A program made the position numbers and the translations under genes. From SIG78 sp045635745 (GTDB lineage: Bacteria > Verrucomicrobiota > Lentisphaeria > Victivallales > Victivallaceae): 48,132 nucleotides of DNA. Each line of letters begins with the position of its first letter. The stretch's first letter is position 1. The stretch lies in NCBI GenBank assembly GCA_045635745.1, contig JAZTWG010000026.1, positions 1 through 48,132 of the forward strand, read 5' to 3'. Below the pieces are notes generated by a model. The model had not been told where the DNA came from, did no database searches, and saw only the letters and a program-made list of their open reading frames with translations. Shown in pieces: positions 7,853 through 15,497 of the stretch.

Positions 7853-9133
7853 TTATTTGTTACACTCTGTCTTTTTTTCTGGCAGTCGCCACACCAGAAT
7901 TGAAAGCATAAGCAACAGCAACAATGCACAGACAAAATAAACCTTGAAACGGTTCATTGGCGCCCAATCAGCAAACTGTGAATCAATGATCTTGAATGCC
8001 GTAGACGACAAAAGCATGCCAGCCACCCCGGCCAGCACACTGGTTACTACCGATGTAAGCATGGATGCCGCCACCCGCAGCGAATCCGGAGTTATCTGCA
8101 GATAATACGCCGTATTGGCATTCATGCATGTAACATGCCCTATGCCCACGATTATAAAGATCATTGTAACGTACAAATAGTTCATTTCCAAAGGCGACAG
8201 CAGCCAAAGTCCACCGACGGAGAGAATCGAGGAAAAACTGCAGAAAAGAGTCTTTCTTGCACCATATTTGCGGATCAATTTTCCGGAAAGATATGACCCG
8301 CCGGTACAAGCAAGGAACTGAATCAGCGAAAAATAAAGCGCTGAACGGTCGCTCACCCCCAGCCCGCGTTTTACGCAAAGCATGGAAACCGCCCCCAGCA
8401 TTATCAGCGAAAGAGTCACCGTAAACATGGCCGGCAGCAGCTTGTGTATTTCAGAAATCTGCCAGACCTTTTTAAATTCCGCCAGCAATGGCCGCCGGGC
8501 AGCTTTTATCATGGCAGGAGATTCATCCATCTGACGGATAAAATAAGTACTTGTCCACCCAAGCGTTGCGCCCCAGATGATGATGCATGTAATGGAAAGC
8601 AGACTTTCGTACCAGCTTAAAACCGCCCAGATCATCAGCAGCGAACAAACACTGCCGGCATAAAAAAGAGCCGCGCTGTGCCCCAACAGATGCGGGCGCT
8701 CGCTCTCGATTGCCATATCTCCGATGAACGGCTGCGACATCACAACCCCGGCTGCACGCAAACCGTAAAAAAGACACGCGCCCACAAATATCTGCACCAG
8801 AGCCAGCAGCGGATACCCCCAATAAGCGGTCAACGCGCTGGCGGCCACCCCTATGGCCACAAAGTTGCGAATGGTCCAGAAAATTGCCTGGGAACGCGCC
8901 GCGCCCACTTTACCGGCCACATATTTACCGACCGGCAGCATGAAAAATGCGAAATAGAGCGTAGCGCTCAACGCCGCCACCATCCCGTTGGGAGCATTGA
9001 GTTTAATGGCAAACAATACAATGATCGTTTCCCCCAAACACATGTAGGATGCGCCGTTGATCAGATTGAACCAGCAGTAATTCTTCTGGGTTTTAAGTCG
9101 TTGTTCCCGCGTAAGCGGCCCCGGATAAATCAT
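7853..9133 (-). CDS. MFS-type transporter
   Basis: The 426-residue protein is strongly hydrophobic with about 12 predicted membrane segments and the paired six-helix layout of the major facilitator superfamily. A charged loop between the halves contains RQMDESPAMIKAARRPLLAEF. It ends with a basic cytoplasmic tail (RLPEKKTECNK). I see nothing that fixes the substrate; sugar or organic solute uptake would fit the neighbourhood, but it is not part of a clear sugar operon. It lies between the LysM protein and acetolactate synthase genes on the same strand, with gaps of about 60 to 150 bp. The ribosome binding site is weak. Confidence 0.8.
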   Translation of the reverse strand: MIYPGPLTREQRLKTQKNYCWFNLINGASYMCLGETIIVLFAIKLNAPNGMVAALSATLYFAFFMLPVGKYVAGKVGAARSQAIFWTIRNFVAIGVAASALTAYWGYPLLALVQIFVGACLFYGLRAAGVVMSQPFIGDMAIESERPHLLGHSAALFYAGSVCSLLMIWAVLSWYESLLSITCIIIWGATLGWTSTYFIRQMDESPAMIKAARRPLLAEFKKVWQISEIHKLLPAMFTVTLSLIMLGAVSMLCVKRGLGVSDRSALYFSLIQFLACTGGSYLSGKLIRKYGARKTLFCSFSSILSVGGLWLLSPLEMNYLYVTMIFIIVGIGHVTCMNANTAYYLQITPDSLRVAASMLTSVVTSVLAGVAGMLLSSTAFKIIDSQFADWAPMNRFKVYFVCALLLLLMLSILVWRLPEKKTECNK

Positions 9134-9197
9134 TTATCTATCTCGCTTTTCGCAAAAAATATCCGCAGTAAAAACTGCGGATGTCAATGATTGCAAA

Positions 9198-10991
9198 TTA
9201 TTTGCACTCCGGACAATCACCATCGCCCAGTGCGCAGAAACGGTGCGGCAGTTTGCACTGTTCGCAGGGTTTGGACTGGCGCCACGGCGAAGTGATGATA
9301 TCTTTATAAGTCTTGCCGGGCGGGATCATGGGCAGAACATGCTCATCATACCCGGTATGCACATCCAGCAGAAATGCTCCCGGAGCGGCAAGCATTTCCC
9401 GGATCGCATCAGCAACTTCTTCGCGGCGGGTAACAGTCCGGCCGGGAATACCATAGCCTTTGGCAATGGTCACAAAGTCAGGGTAATAAGCTTTATCTTT
9501 GGGCGACCCCAGTATGGTATTGCCGCGGCGGCTGTTGTAGAAACGGTCTTCCCATTGAGCAACCATGCCCAGATGCTGGTTGTTGAGAATGATCATCTTT
9601 ACGCCGATATCTTCCACATAAAGTGTACCCAACTCCTGAATGTTCATCTGAAAGCTGCCGTCGCCATCGATATTGATGACCGTAGCATCCGGACGGGCGA
9701 CTTTGGCCCCCATTGCAGCCGGCAGACCGAACCCCATGGAACCGAGACCGCCTGAACTCAAAAGCTGACGGGGATGACGATAGCCGTAGTATTGTGTAGC
9801 CCACATCTGATGCTGTCCCACGCCCGGAACGATCACGGCTTCGCCGCCGGTGATTTCGCTCAAGGTTTCCACCACAAACTGCGGCTGTATACGGTCGGCT
9901 TTCACTTCGTAAGTCAGCGGATAATCTTTCTTCCACTGCGCGATTTGGTCAAACCACTCTTTGTATTCTTTATAAATCGGATCGCTGTTGAGTTCCACAA
10001 GCACATCTTTGATGTCGGCAGTGATCCCCAGCGTGACCGGTTTGTTTTTATTGATTTCGGAGTTATCAATATCCACATGCACGATCCGGGCACCGGCAGC
10101 AAAACTGTTGGGATTGCCGATTACACGGTCATCAAAACGGGCACCGAACGCCAGCAGCAGATCGCACTCATTGATGGCATTGTTGGCATAAACCGTGCCG
10201 TGCATCCCCGGCCAATGCAGACTCAACGGGTGGTGCAGCGGAAAAGCGCCCAGCGCCATCATGGTGCTCGTAACCGGCATATTGTAATTTTCGGCAAACC
10301 TGATAAGTTCTTCTGCCGCACCGGCAGCTACGATTCCGCCGCCGATATAAACGCACGGTTTGCTGGAGGCGGAGATCAATGCGCGCAAGGCAGTGATCTC
10401 GTCATCCGAAGCCTGCGGAGCGGGTTCATACGCCTGAATTGCCATATCGCAATCAAAATCCAGATCGGCAACAAACTGCTGCTGAACGTTTTTGGGGATA
10501 TCCACCACTACCGGACCGGGACGCCCTGAACCGGCAAGATAAAACGCTTCTTTCATAACACGCGGCAGATCACGCGCATCCAAAACCAGATAGCTGTGCT
10601 TTACGATCGGGCGGGTCATGCCGATAATATCGGTCTCCTGAAAAGCATTTTTGCCGATACTGGCCAGCGGAACCTGACCGGTAATAAATACTGTGGGCAC
10701 CGAATCCATGTAGGCATCGGCGATCCCGGTAAGCAAATTGGTTGCACCAGGGCCGCTGGTTGCCATGGCCACACCGACTTTGCCGGTGGCACGGGCGTAA
10801 CCGTTGGCAGCAAAAGCGCCGCCCTGTTCGTGGCGGGGCAATATCACACGCAAGGTGGAATCCTGAAGCGCCTGATGCAGCTCGATAGCCTGCCCGCCGG
10901 GATAAGCAAAGACAACTTCCACGCCCAATTTTTCCAGACATTTGATAGTGATCTGACTGCCCTTCAAAGCGGGGGTACTTTTATTTTCCAT
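9198..10991 (-). CDS. ilvB: Acetolactate synthase large subunit with Cys-rich tail
   Basis: The 597-residue protein is a ThDP-dependent enzyme that condenses pyruvate with pyruvate or 2-ketobutyrate, the first common step of branched-chain amino acid synthesis. Motifs include the FAYPGGQAIE glutamate region, RHEQGGAFAANGYARATG, TSGPGATNLLTGIADAYMD and the ThDP-Mg site GDGSFQMNIQELGTLYVEDI with the following NN. I chose ATG 10991, preceded by GAGG, over an in-frame upstream codon at 11033. The C-terminus carries an extra tail with five cysteines in a C-x2-C-x6-C-x6-C-x2-C pattern, not part of the usual family. No regulatory small subunit gene is present here. Confidence 0.92.
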   Translation of the reverse strand: MENKSTPALKGSQITIKCLEKLGVEVVFAYPGGQAIELHQALQDSTLRVILPRHEQGGAFAANGYARATGKVGVAMATSGPGATNLLTGIADAYMDSVPTVFITGQVPLASIGKNAFQETDIIGMTRPIVKHSYLVLDARDLPRVMKEAFYLAGSGRPGPVVVDIPKNVQQQFVADLDFDCDMAIQAYEPAPQASDDEITALRALISASSKPCVYIGGGIVAAGAAEELIRFAENYNMPVTSTMMALGAFPLHHPLSLHWPGMHGTVYANNAINECDLLLAFGARFDDRVIGNPNSFAAGARIVHVDIDNSEINKNKPVTLGITADIKDVLVELNSDPIYKEYKEWFDQIAQWKKDYPLTYEVKADRIQPQFVVETLSEITGGEAVIVPGVGQHQMWATQYYGYRHPRQLLSSGGLGSMGFGLPAAMGAKVARPDATVINIDGDGSFQMNIQELGTLYVEDIGVKMIILNNQHLGMVAQWEDRFYNSRRGNTILGSPKDKAYYPDFVTIAKGYGIPGRTVTRREEVADAIREMLAAPGAFLLDVHTGYDEHVLPMIPPGKTYKDIITSPWRQSKPCEQCKLPHRFCALGDGDCPECK

Positions 10992-11199
10992 AAATAAACC
11001 TCGAAAAAATCTCTGTTTACAATTTAAACACACTTATACAATCGTTGTGTAATTTAGCACCAAGGAGCTTATACTGCAAACTTTTTAAAGTTAAAAATGG
11101 ATTTTTTTCGCATAATAAAGTGGCAAACTGTATTCACCGCGCTATATTATCAAAAAATCGAAAGATATCCATGCTCAAAAAACAAAAAGGATTTGCAAT

Positions 11200-11628
11200 A
11201 TGTCAAGCTGTATTTTCTGCAAAATCATCGCCGGCGAGATCCCCTCGGTCAAGATTTACGAAGATGAACTCGTTTACGCCTTTATGGATATAGCGCCCAT
11301 CAACCTCGGGCATATTCTGGTGATCCCCAAAGAGCATCATGAAAGCGCCAGCAGCATTCCTGAAGCCACCGCCGGCAGAATGATGAAAGTCGGCTCCCGG
11401 TTGGGTATTGCGCTCAAACGGGCGTTGGATTATGATGCCTACAATCTGCATCTGGCCGATGGCAAAGCCGCCGGTCAGGTGGTCATGCACGCCCATCTGC
11501 ACGTTGTTCCGCGCGGTGTGGACGATGATTTCCGCTGGAACTGGCGCCAGCTGACTTACGCCGATGGAGAAGCGGCAGCAATGGCGGAAAAAGTCATGGC
11601 CAAATTCAAGCTTAACGATCAGGAGTGA
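11200..11628 (+). CDS. HIT-family nucleotide hydrolase
   Basis: The 142-residue protein has the histidine triad HAHLH (H97, H99, H101), the N-terminal CIFCKIIAGEIPS zinc-type motif, and LGHILVIPKEHH. These mark the HinT branch, which hydrolyses purine nucleoside phosphoramidates and adenylylated small molecules in the cytoplasm. Length is normal for HinT-like proteins. AAAGGA precedes the start. It is the first gene of a tight plus-strand group with the epimerase-like (3-nt gap) and glycosyltransferase (1-nt gap) genes. Confidence 0.9.
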   Translation: MSSCIFCKIIAGEIPSVKIYEDELVYAFMDIAPINLGHILVIPKEHHESASSIPEATAGRMMKVGSRLGIALKRALDYDAYNLHLADGKAAGQVVMHAHLHVVPRGVDDDFRWNWRQLTYADGEAAAMAEKVMAKFKLNDQE

Positions 11629-11631
11629 TTC

Positions 11632-12558
11632 ATGACAAGATCGCTTCTCATATTCGGCATAACCGGCGAGTTGGGCAGCCGTGTGGCGCAGCTGGCCATT
11701 GCCCGCGGACATAAAGTTTATGGTGTAAGCCGCGGCAGCAACACCCGTGCCCGCGCCGACCTTTCGGGAGTGGAGATATTTTCCGGCGATAAGTTCGATC
11801 GCGATTTTCTGGCCGGAACACTAAGCCGGCTGCCGGTGGATTCAATTCTCGATACCATGCCGAGTTTGAACGGCATAAACAATATCCGGGAATTTTTTCC
11901 GCAGGTGAAAAATGTTTTTCTGGTAAGTTCCACAGGTACATTTGTGCCGCTGCAGGGAATGCCGGCAGACGAAACTCATCCGTGGCGCGAAGAAAACCAT
12001 GTCAATTTCCACGGCAAAATCGCCAATGACAAACTGGCGCTGGAGCTGTTTGAAAAAGAAAAGTTTCCGGTAACGATCTTCCGCCCCACCAATATTATCG
12101 GCGACGGACGCGTACCGCTGGATCTTTTCGGCGCCCGTGATATCGAGTTTTTCCGGGCTTTACGCGACAGCAAAACGCTGACCTTGCCCGATTGCCGCCA
12201 GATACTGCTGCAAAGCGGCTGCAACTGGGATTTGGCCAGAGCCATGACTTTGGCGCTGGATGCAGGAGAAAAGATCATCGGGGAAATCATCATTATTTCC
12301 ACAAGCCGGGCGATCAGGCTGCAGGATTATCTGCAGACAGCTATGGAATATTTGAACAGCAAGTCGGTCATAAACTGGGTGGATGCCGATGAATTTTACC
12401 GGGAACACCCGGAACACAGCGGGTTGCCGTTTTTGCGCGAACACATGTGTTTCAATATCGACAAAGCACGCAAACTGCTGGGGTACGAGCCCGAATTCTC
12501 CGGCAAAGAAGGGTTGCTGAAAGCTCTGGAGTGGTGCAGACAAACCGGATTGCTCTGA
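11632..12558 (+). CDS. NAD-dependent epimerase/dehydratase-like protein
   Basis: The 308-residue protein has an extended-SDR Rossmann start with GITGELGSR at residues 9-16 and the RPTNIIGDGR segment of sugar epimerases. The usual YxxxK catalytic pair is not evident: where the tyrosine is expected the sequence reads VNFHGKIANDKLALE, with F or H instead. It may therefore be an atypical epimerase, a reductase with another general base, or an NAD-binding sensor. It lies between the HIT and glycosyltransferase genes and is probably translated with both. AGGAG overlaps the end of the HIT gene. Confidence 0.75.
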   Translation: MTRSLLIFGITGELGSRVAQLAIARGHKVYGVSRGSNTRARADLSGVEIFSGDKFDRDFLAGTLSRLPVDSILDTMPSLNGINNIREFFPQVKNVFLVSSTGTFVPLQGMPADETHPWREENHVNFHGKIANDKLALELFEKEKFPVTIFRPTNIIGDGRVPLDLFGARDIEFFRALRDSKTLTLPDCRQILLQSGCNWDLARAMTLALDAGEKIIGEIIIISTSRAIRLQDYLQTAMEYLNSKSVINWVDADEFYREHPEHSGLPFLREHMCFNIDKARKLLGYEPEFSGKEGLLKALEWCRQTGLL

Positions 12559-12559
12559 A

Positions 12560-13324
12560 ATGAAAAACGATGCACGGAAAATTCTTTCTGTAGTTATACC
12601 CTGTTATAACGAAGAACGCACTTTGTACACGCTGCTGACCAGAGTGCTGACCGTTCCGTTATCTGTTGAGCGGGAATTGATAATCGTCAACGACGGCTCG
12701 ACCGATAACAGTGCCGGGATCATCCGGCAATTCATCAGCGATCACCAGCAAGCCGATATAAAGTATATTGAACAAAGCAACGGCGGCAAAGGTTCTGCAG
12801 TGCGTAACGGCATAAAACACAGTACCGGAGACTGCCTGATAATCCAGGATGCAGATCTGGAGTACGACCCCAATGACTATCAGCGCTGCATAGACCCTAT
12901 TCTGGAAAATAAAGTGCAGGTGGTTTACGGCTCAAGAGTGCGCCGCAAAGGCAACCGCTGCTCGGCATTGCGCTTTTATTTCGGCGGACTGGCGGTAACC
13001 AAGTTCACCAATATGCTTTTTGGAAGCCGCCTTACTGACGAGCCTACCTGCTATAAAACCTTTGCAGGCGATCTGATTCGGGCACTGGAGTTTGAAAACA
13101 ACGATTTTGCGTGGGAGCCGGAAGTAACCTGCAAGTTATTGAGACTGGGTTACCAAATAGCTGAAGTGCCGATTTCCTACATTCCGAGACATATTGCCGA
13201 AGGTAAAAAGATCCGCTGGCAGGATGGAGCAAAAGCTTTCTGGGTAATCTGGTGCATGCGGTTTGCAAATTTGAAAGATTGTAAACATTTGCAAAAAAAA
13301 CATATCGATTCCCCGCAAAAATAA
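12560..13324 (+). CDS. Family 2 glycosyltransferase (DPM1-like)
   Basis: The 254-residue protein has the GT-A core: SVVIPCYNEERTL, NDGSTD at residues 44-49, GGKGSAVRNGI, and the metal-binding DAD at 97-99, followed by EYDPNDY. It has no C-terminal membrane helices. This resembles soluble dolichyl/polyprenyl-phosphate mannose or glucose synthases, which transfer a sugar from a nucleotide donor to a lipid phosphate at the membrane. It starts 1 nt after the epimerase-like gene. Acceptor and sugar are unknown. Confidence 0.85.
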   Translation: MKNDARKILSVVIPCYNEERTLYTLLTRVLTVPLSVERELIIVNDGSTDNSAGIIRQFISDHQQADIKYIEQSNGGKGSAVRNGIKHSTGDCLIIQDADLEYDPNDYQRCIDPILENKVQVVYGSRVRRKGNRCSALRFYFGGLAVTKFTNMLFGSRLTDEPTCYKTFAGDLIRALEFENNDFAWEPEVTCKLLRLGYQIAEVPISYIPRHIAEGKKIRWQDGAKAFWVIWCMRFANLKDCKHLQKKHIDSPQK

Positions 13325-13334
13325 AACTATTTAT

Positions 13335-13408
13335 CTGCTCCGGCAGTCAGTATTTATGAGGAAACACGGAATAAGCCGTTGTTTTCCGGAAAATACCTAC
13401 AGGAGCAG
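13335..13408 (+). promoter_or_regulatory. Long leader hairpin masking the dfx ribosome site
   Basis: The leader of the desulfoferrodoxin gene can fold into one long imperfect hairpin. The base is CTGCTCC (13335-13341) with GGAGCAG (13402-13408), which contains the Shine-Dalgarno AGGAG. The middle is GTATTT (13350-13355) with AAATAC (13391-13396). The top is GGAAAC-ACGG (13360-13369) with the CCG...TTTTCC strand (13376-13387), allowing small bulges, around a 6-nt loop. No T run follows, so it is not a normal terminator. It could control translation of the operon. Confidence 0.5.
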
Positions 13409-13410
13409 TT

Positions 13411-13812
13411 ATGAAAAATCATGAGAGAGAACTGTACAAGTGCTCAAAGTGCAATCTTACTGTGGAGATCGCTTCGGCATGTGCCTGCACCGAACCGTGT
13501 ATGCGCTGCTGCGGCGAAATTCTGAAGCCGGTAACGGTCAACACCATCGATGCCGACCAGGAAAAACATGTCCCATATGTAGAGCGTAAAGATGGCGTGC
13601 TTCATGTGCAGATCGGTTCCATCGAACACCCGATGGCCGAAGCGCATCACATTGTATGGATCGAAATAACCGCCGGTGACTGGTGCTTGCGTAAATACAT
13701 GCACCCCGGCGAAAAACCGGCAGCAGAATTCAAACTCTGCTGCAATAAAGAAGAACAAGTATTGGTAAGAGCTTACTGCAATATTCATGGATTGTGGGAG
13801 CGGAAAATATAA
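13411..13812 (+). CDS. dfx: Desulfoferrodoxin (superoxide reductase)
   Basis: The 133-residue two-domain protein reduces superoxide to peroxide in the cytoplasm of anaerobes. The N-terminal desulforedoxin domain has cysteine ligands C11, C14, C33 and C34. The C-terminal superoxide reductase domain keeps the Fe(His)4Cys ligands, H53 (in EKHVP), H73 (EHPM), H79, C123 and H126 (AYCNIHGLW). Three extra cysteines (C24, C26, C30) lie in the first domain. It is followed by the flavodiiron protein and rubredoxin, a natural electron-donor set. The leader hairpin at 13335-13408 may control it. Confidence 0.95.
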   Translation: MKNHERELYKCSKCNLTVEIASACACTEPCMRCCGEILKPVTVNTIDADQEKHVPYVERKDGVLHVQIGSIEHPMAEAHHIVWIEITAGDWCLRKYMHPGEKPAAEFKLCCNKEEQVLVRAYCNIHGLWERKI

Positions 13813-13832
13813 AGAATCAGGAGGATAATCCA

Positions 13833-15044
13833 ATGGCTGAATTCAAAGCAGTAAAAGTCACCGATAAAGTCTGGTGGGTCGGTGCAATCGACTGGAATTT
13901 GCGGGAGTTTCACGGCTACCGCACCAGCCGCGGCACCACTTACAATGCTTTTTTGGTAATCGATGAAAAAATCACGCTTATTGATACAGTAAAAGCCCCG
14001 TTTTTCGACGAAATGCGCGCGCGCATTGCATCGGTGATCGATCCGGAAAAGATCGATTATATTATATCAAATCACGCCGAAATGGACCATTCAGGCGCCC
14101 TGCCCCGCGCCATGCAGGAGTTCAAAGCTGAAAAACTTTTCTGCTCGCTGCAGGGCGAAAAAGCATTGAGAGCGCATTTTCACGATGCGTTGCCGGCGCT
14201 GGAAGTGGTCAAAACCGGTGATGCCATAAGTCTGGGCAAAAACTCTCTGGCTTTTGTGGAAACCAAAATGCTTCATTGGCCGGACAGCATGGTAAGCTAT
14301 CTTACCGGCGAAAAGGTGCTTTTTTCACAGGATGCCTTTGGCATGCACCTTGCCGGTTCGGAGCGCTTTGCCGATGAATACTGCAACAGCGTGATCTTTG
14401 AAGAGGCAAAAAAATATTTTGCCAATATATTACTGCTGCAGTCAGCCAAGATCATCGATCTGTTGAACAATCTGCCCGGTTTGAATCTGGATATTGATAT
14501 CGTTGCGCCCGACCACGGTCCGATCTGGCGCAATGGCACTCACAACAAGATCCTCACGCTCTACCGGGAGTTTGCCGAACAGATGCCGGAAAAACGCGCC
14601 ATAGTGCTTTTTGACACCATGTGGCACAGTACCGAAGCTATGGCCAATGCCATAGCTGAAGGTATAATCCAGTCTGGAATTTCCACTGATGTTATAAGCT
14701 TGCACAGCTGTGAACGCAGCGAAGCGATGACCCGGATCATGGGGGCGGGCATAGTTGCCATCGGTACGCCGACGATCAACAACAATATGTATCCCTCGCT
14801 GGGTGATCTGCTTACCTACATGCGCGGCCTCAAGCCGAAAATCGCAATTGGAGCGGCATTCGGTTCTTTCGGGTGGAGCGGCGAAGGCGCCAAACAAGTC
14901 GCCGAAGCCCTGACCCAGATGAATATTGAACAGCCCGCAGCTCCGCTGGCAGTAAAATATGTGCCCGATGCCGAAACATTGAATCAATGCGTGGAATACG
15001 GCAAAACGCTGGCAGCAGCTTTGAAAAGTAAACTTGATTATTGA
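13833..15044 (+). CDS. Flavodiiron protein (FprA/Roo type)
   Basis: The 403-residue protein has a metallo-beta-lactamase-like diiron domain and a C-terminal flavodoxin domain; the family reduces O2 to water and/or NO to N2O. All usual ligands are present: H81-x-E83-x-D85-H86, H148, D167 and H228. The FMN-binding flavodoxin part starts near residue 255 (AIVLFDTMWHSTEAMA). No C-terminal rubredoxin domain is fused, but a free rubredoxin gene follows 14 nt later. I chose the ATG at 13833, 6 nt after AGGAGG, over an in-frame start at 13794 that would overlap the dfx gene. Confidence 0.95.
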   Translation: MAEFKAVKVTDKVWWVGAIDWNLREFHGYRTSRGTTYNAFLVIDEKITLIDTVKAPFFDEMRARIASVIDPEKIDYIISNHAEMDHSGALPRAMQEFKAEKLFCSLQGEKALRAHFHDALPALEVVKTGDAISLGKNSLAFVETKMLHWPDSMVSYLTGEKVLFSQDAFGMHLAGSERFADEYCNSVIFEEAKKYFANILLLQSAKIIDLLNNLPGLNLDIDIVAPDHGPIWRNGTHNKILTLYREFAEQMPEKRAIVLFDTMWHSTEAMANAIAEGIIQSGISTDVISLHSCERSEAMTRIMGAGIVAIGTPTINNNMYPSLGDLLTYMRGLKPKIAIGAAFGSFGWSGEGAKQVAEALTQMNIEQPAAPLAVKYVPDAETLNQCVEYGKTLAAALKSKLDY

Positions 15045-15058
15045 AAGGAAAAACAAAA

Positions 15059-15220
15059 ATGAAAAAGTATGTATGCGATGTCTGCGGTTATATTTACGAT
15101 CCGGCCAAGGGTGATCCTGATAACGGAGTAAAACCCGGTACCGCCTGGGAAGATGTCCCGGCAAACTGGGTATGCCCCGACTGTGGAGCCGGCAAACAGG
15201 ATTTCTCGCCCCAGCAGTAA
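15059..15220 (+). CDS. Rubredoxin
   Basis: A 53-residue protein reads MKKYVCDVCGYIYDPAKGDP and continues through VKPGTAWEDVPANWVCPDCGAGKQDF. The two CxxCG knuckles (C6/C9 and C39/C42) bind one iron, and the aromatic and PxxW positions match the family. It shuttles electrons to the superoxide reductase and flavodiiron protein encoded upstream. AAAGGA precedes the start, and the stop is directly followed by a strong hairpin. Confidence 0.95.
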   Translation: MKKYVCDVCGYIYDPAKGDPDNGVKPGTAWEDVPANWVCPDCGAGKQDFSPQQ

Positions 15221-15232
15221 AAAAACTGTTTT

Positions 15233-15273
15233 GTGGGGAAGAAACCTTTTTGAAAAAAGGTTTTCTTCCCCAC
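15233..15273 (+). terminator. Hairpin terminator after rubredoxin
   Basis: GTGGGGAAGAAA at 15233 pairs with TTTTCTTCCCCAC ending at 15273, with a one-base bulge; the stem extends through CCTTTTT/AAAAAAGG. It directly follows the rubredoxin stop, so it ends the oxidative-stress operon. No clean T run follows. The next 30 bases (15278-15304) hold a second short GC-rich inverted repeat, which may mean this is a longer repeat element. Confidence 0.55.
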
Positions 15274-15427
15274 CTTGTCCCGCCATAGCCTCGGCGACGG
15301 CGGAACCCCATTTTCCAAAAACTCTCACCGGAATTTATTTTATATAAAAGAGATACAACGTTTTACCTGCAATAATTTTTATTGTTGTTGTACTTTTTCG
15401 ACAGCAAATAAAAATTTATACAAAAAA

Positions 15428-15468
15428 CAGGGGTTTTGCAACCTTTTATAAGGTTTTGCAACAGCCCC
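15428..15468 (-). terminator. TTGCAA-core terminator of sugar locus 1
   Basis: On the minus strand, GGGGCTGTTGCAAAACC is followed after 8 nt by GGTTGCAAAACCCC and then CTGTTTTTTG. The GGGG/CCCC ends, TTGCAA cores and CC/GG tips pair, with internal loops. It lies 30 bp after the 987-residue protein's stop. TTTTGCAACAGCCCC is shared exactly with the hairpin at 24347-24384. Confidence 0.6.
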
Positions 15469-15497
15469 ATTGTTTTATCTATTGACAAAACTGTAAC

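Noticed and set aside
15278..15304. CRISPR-like or transposon-end repeat near the rubredoxin terminator
   Set aside because: Only a single short inverted repeat is present, with no second copy in the window and no transposase.
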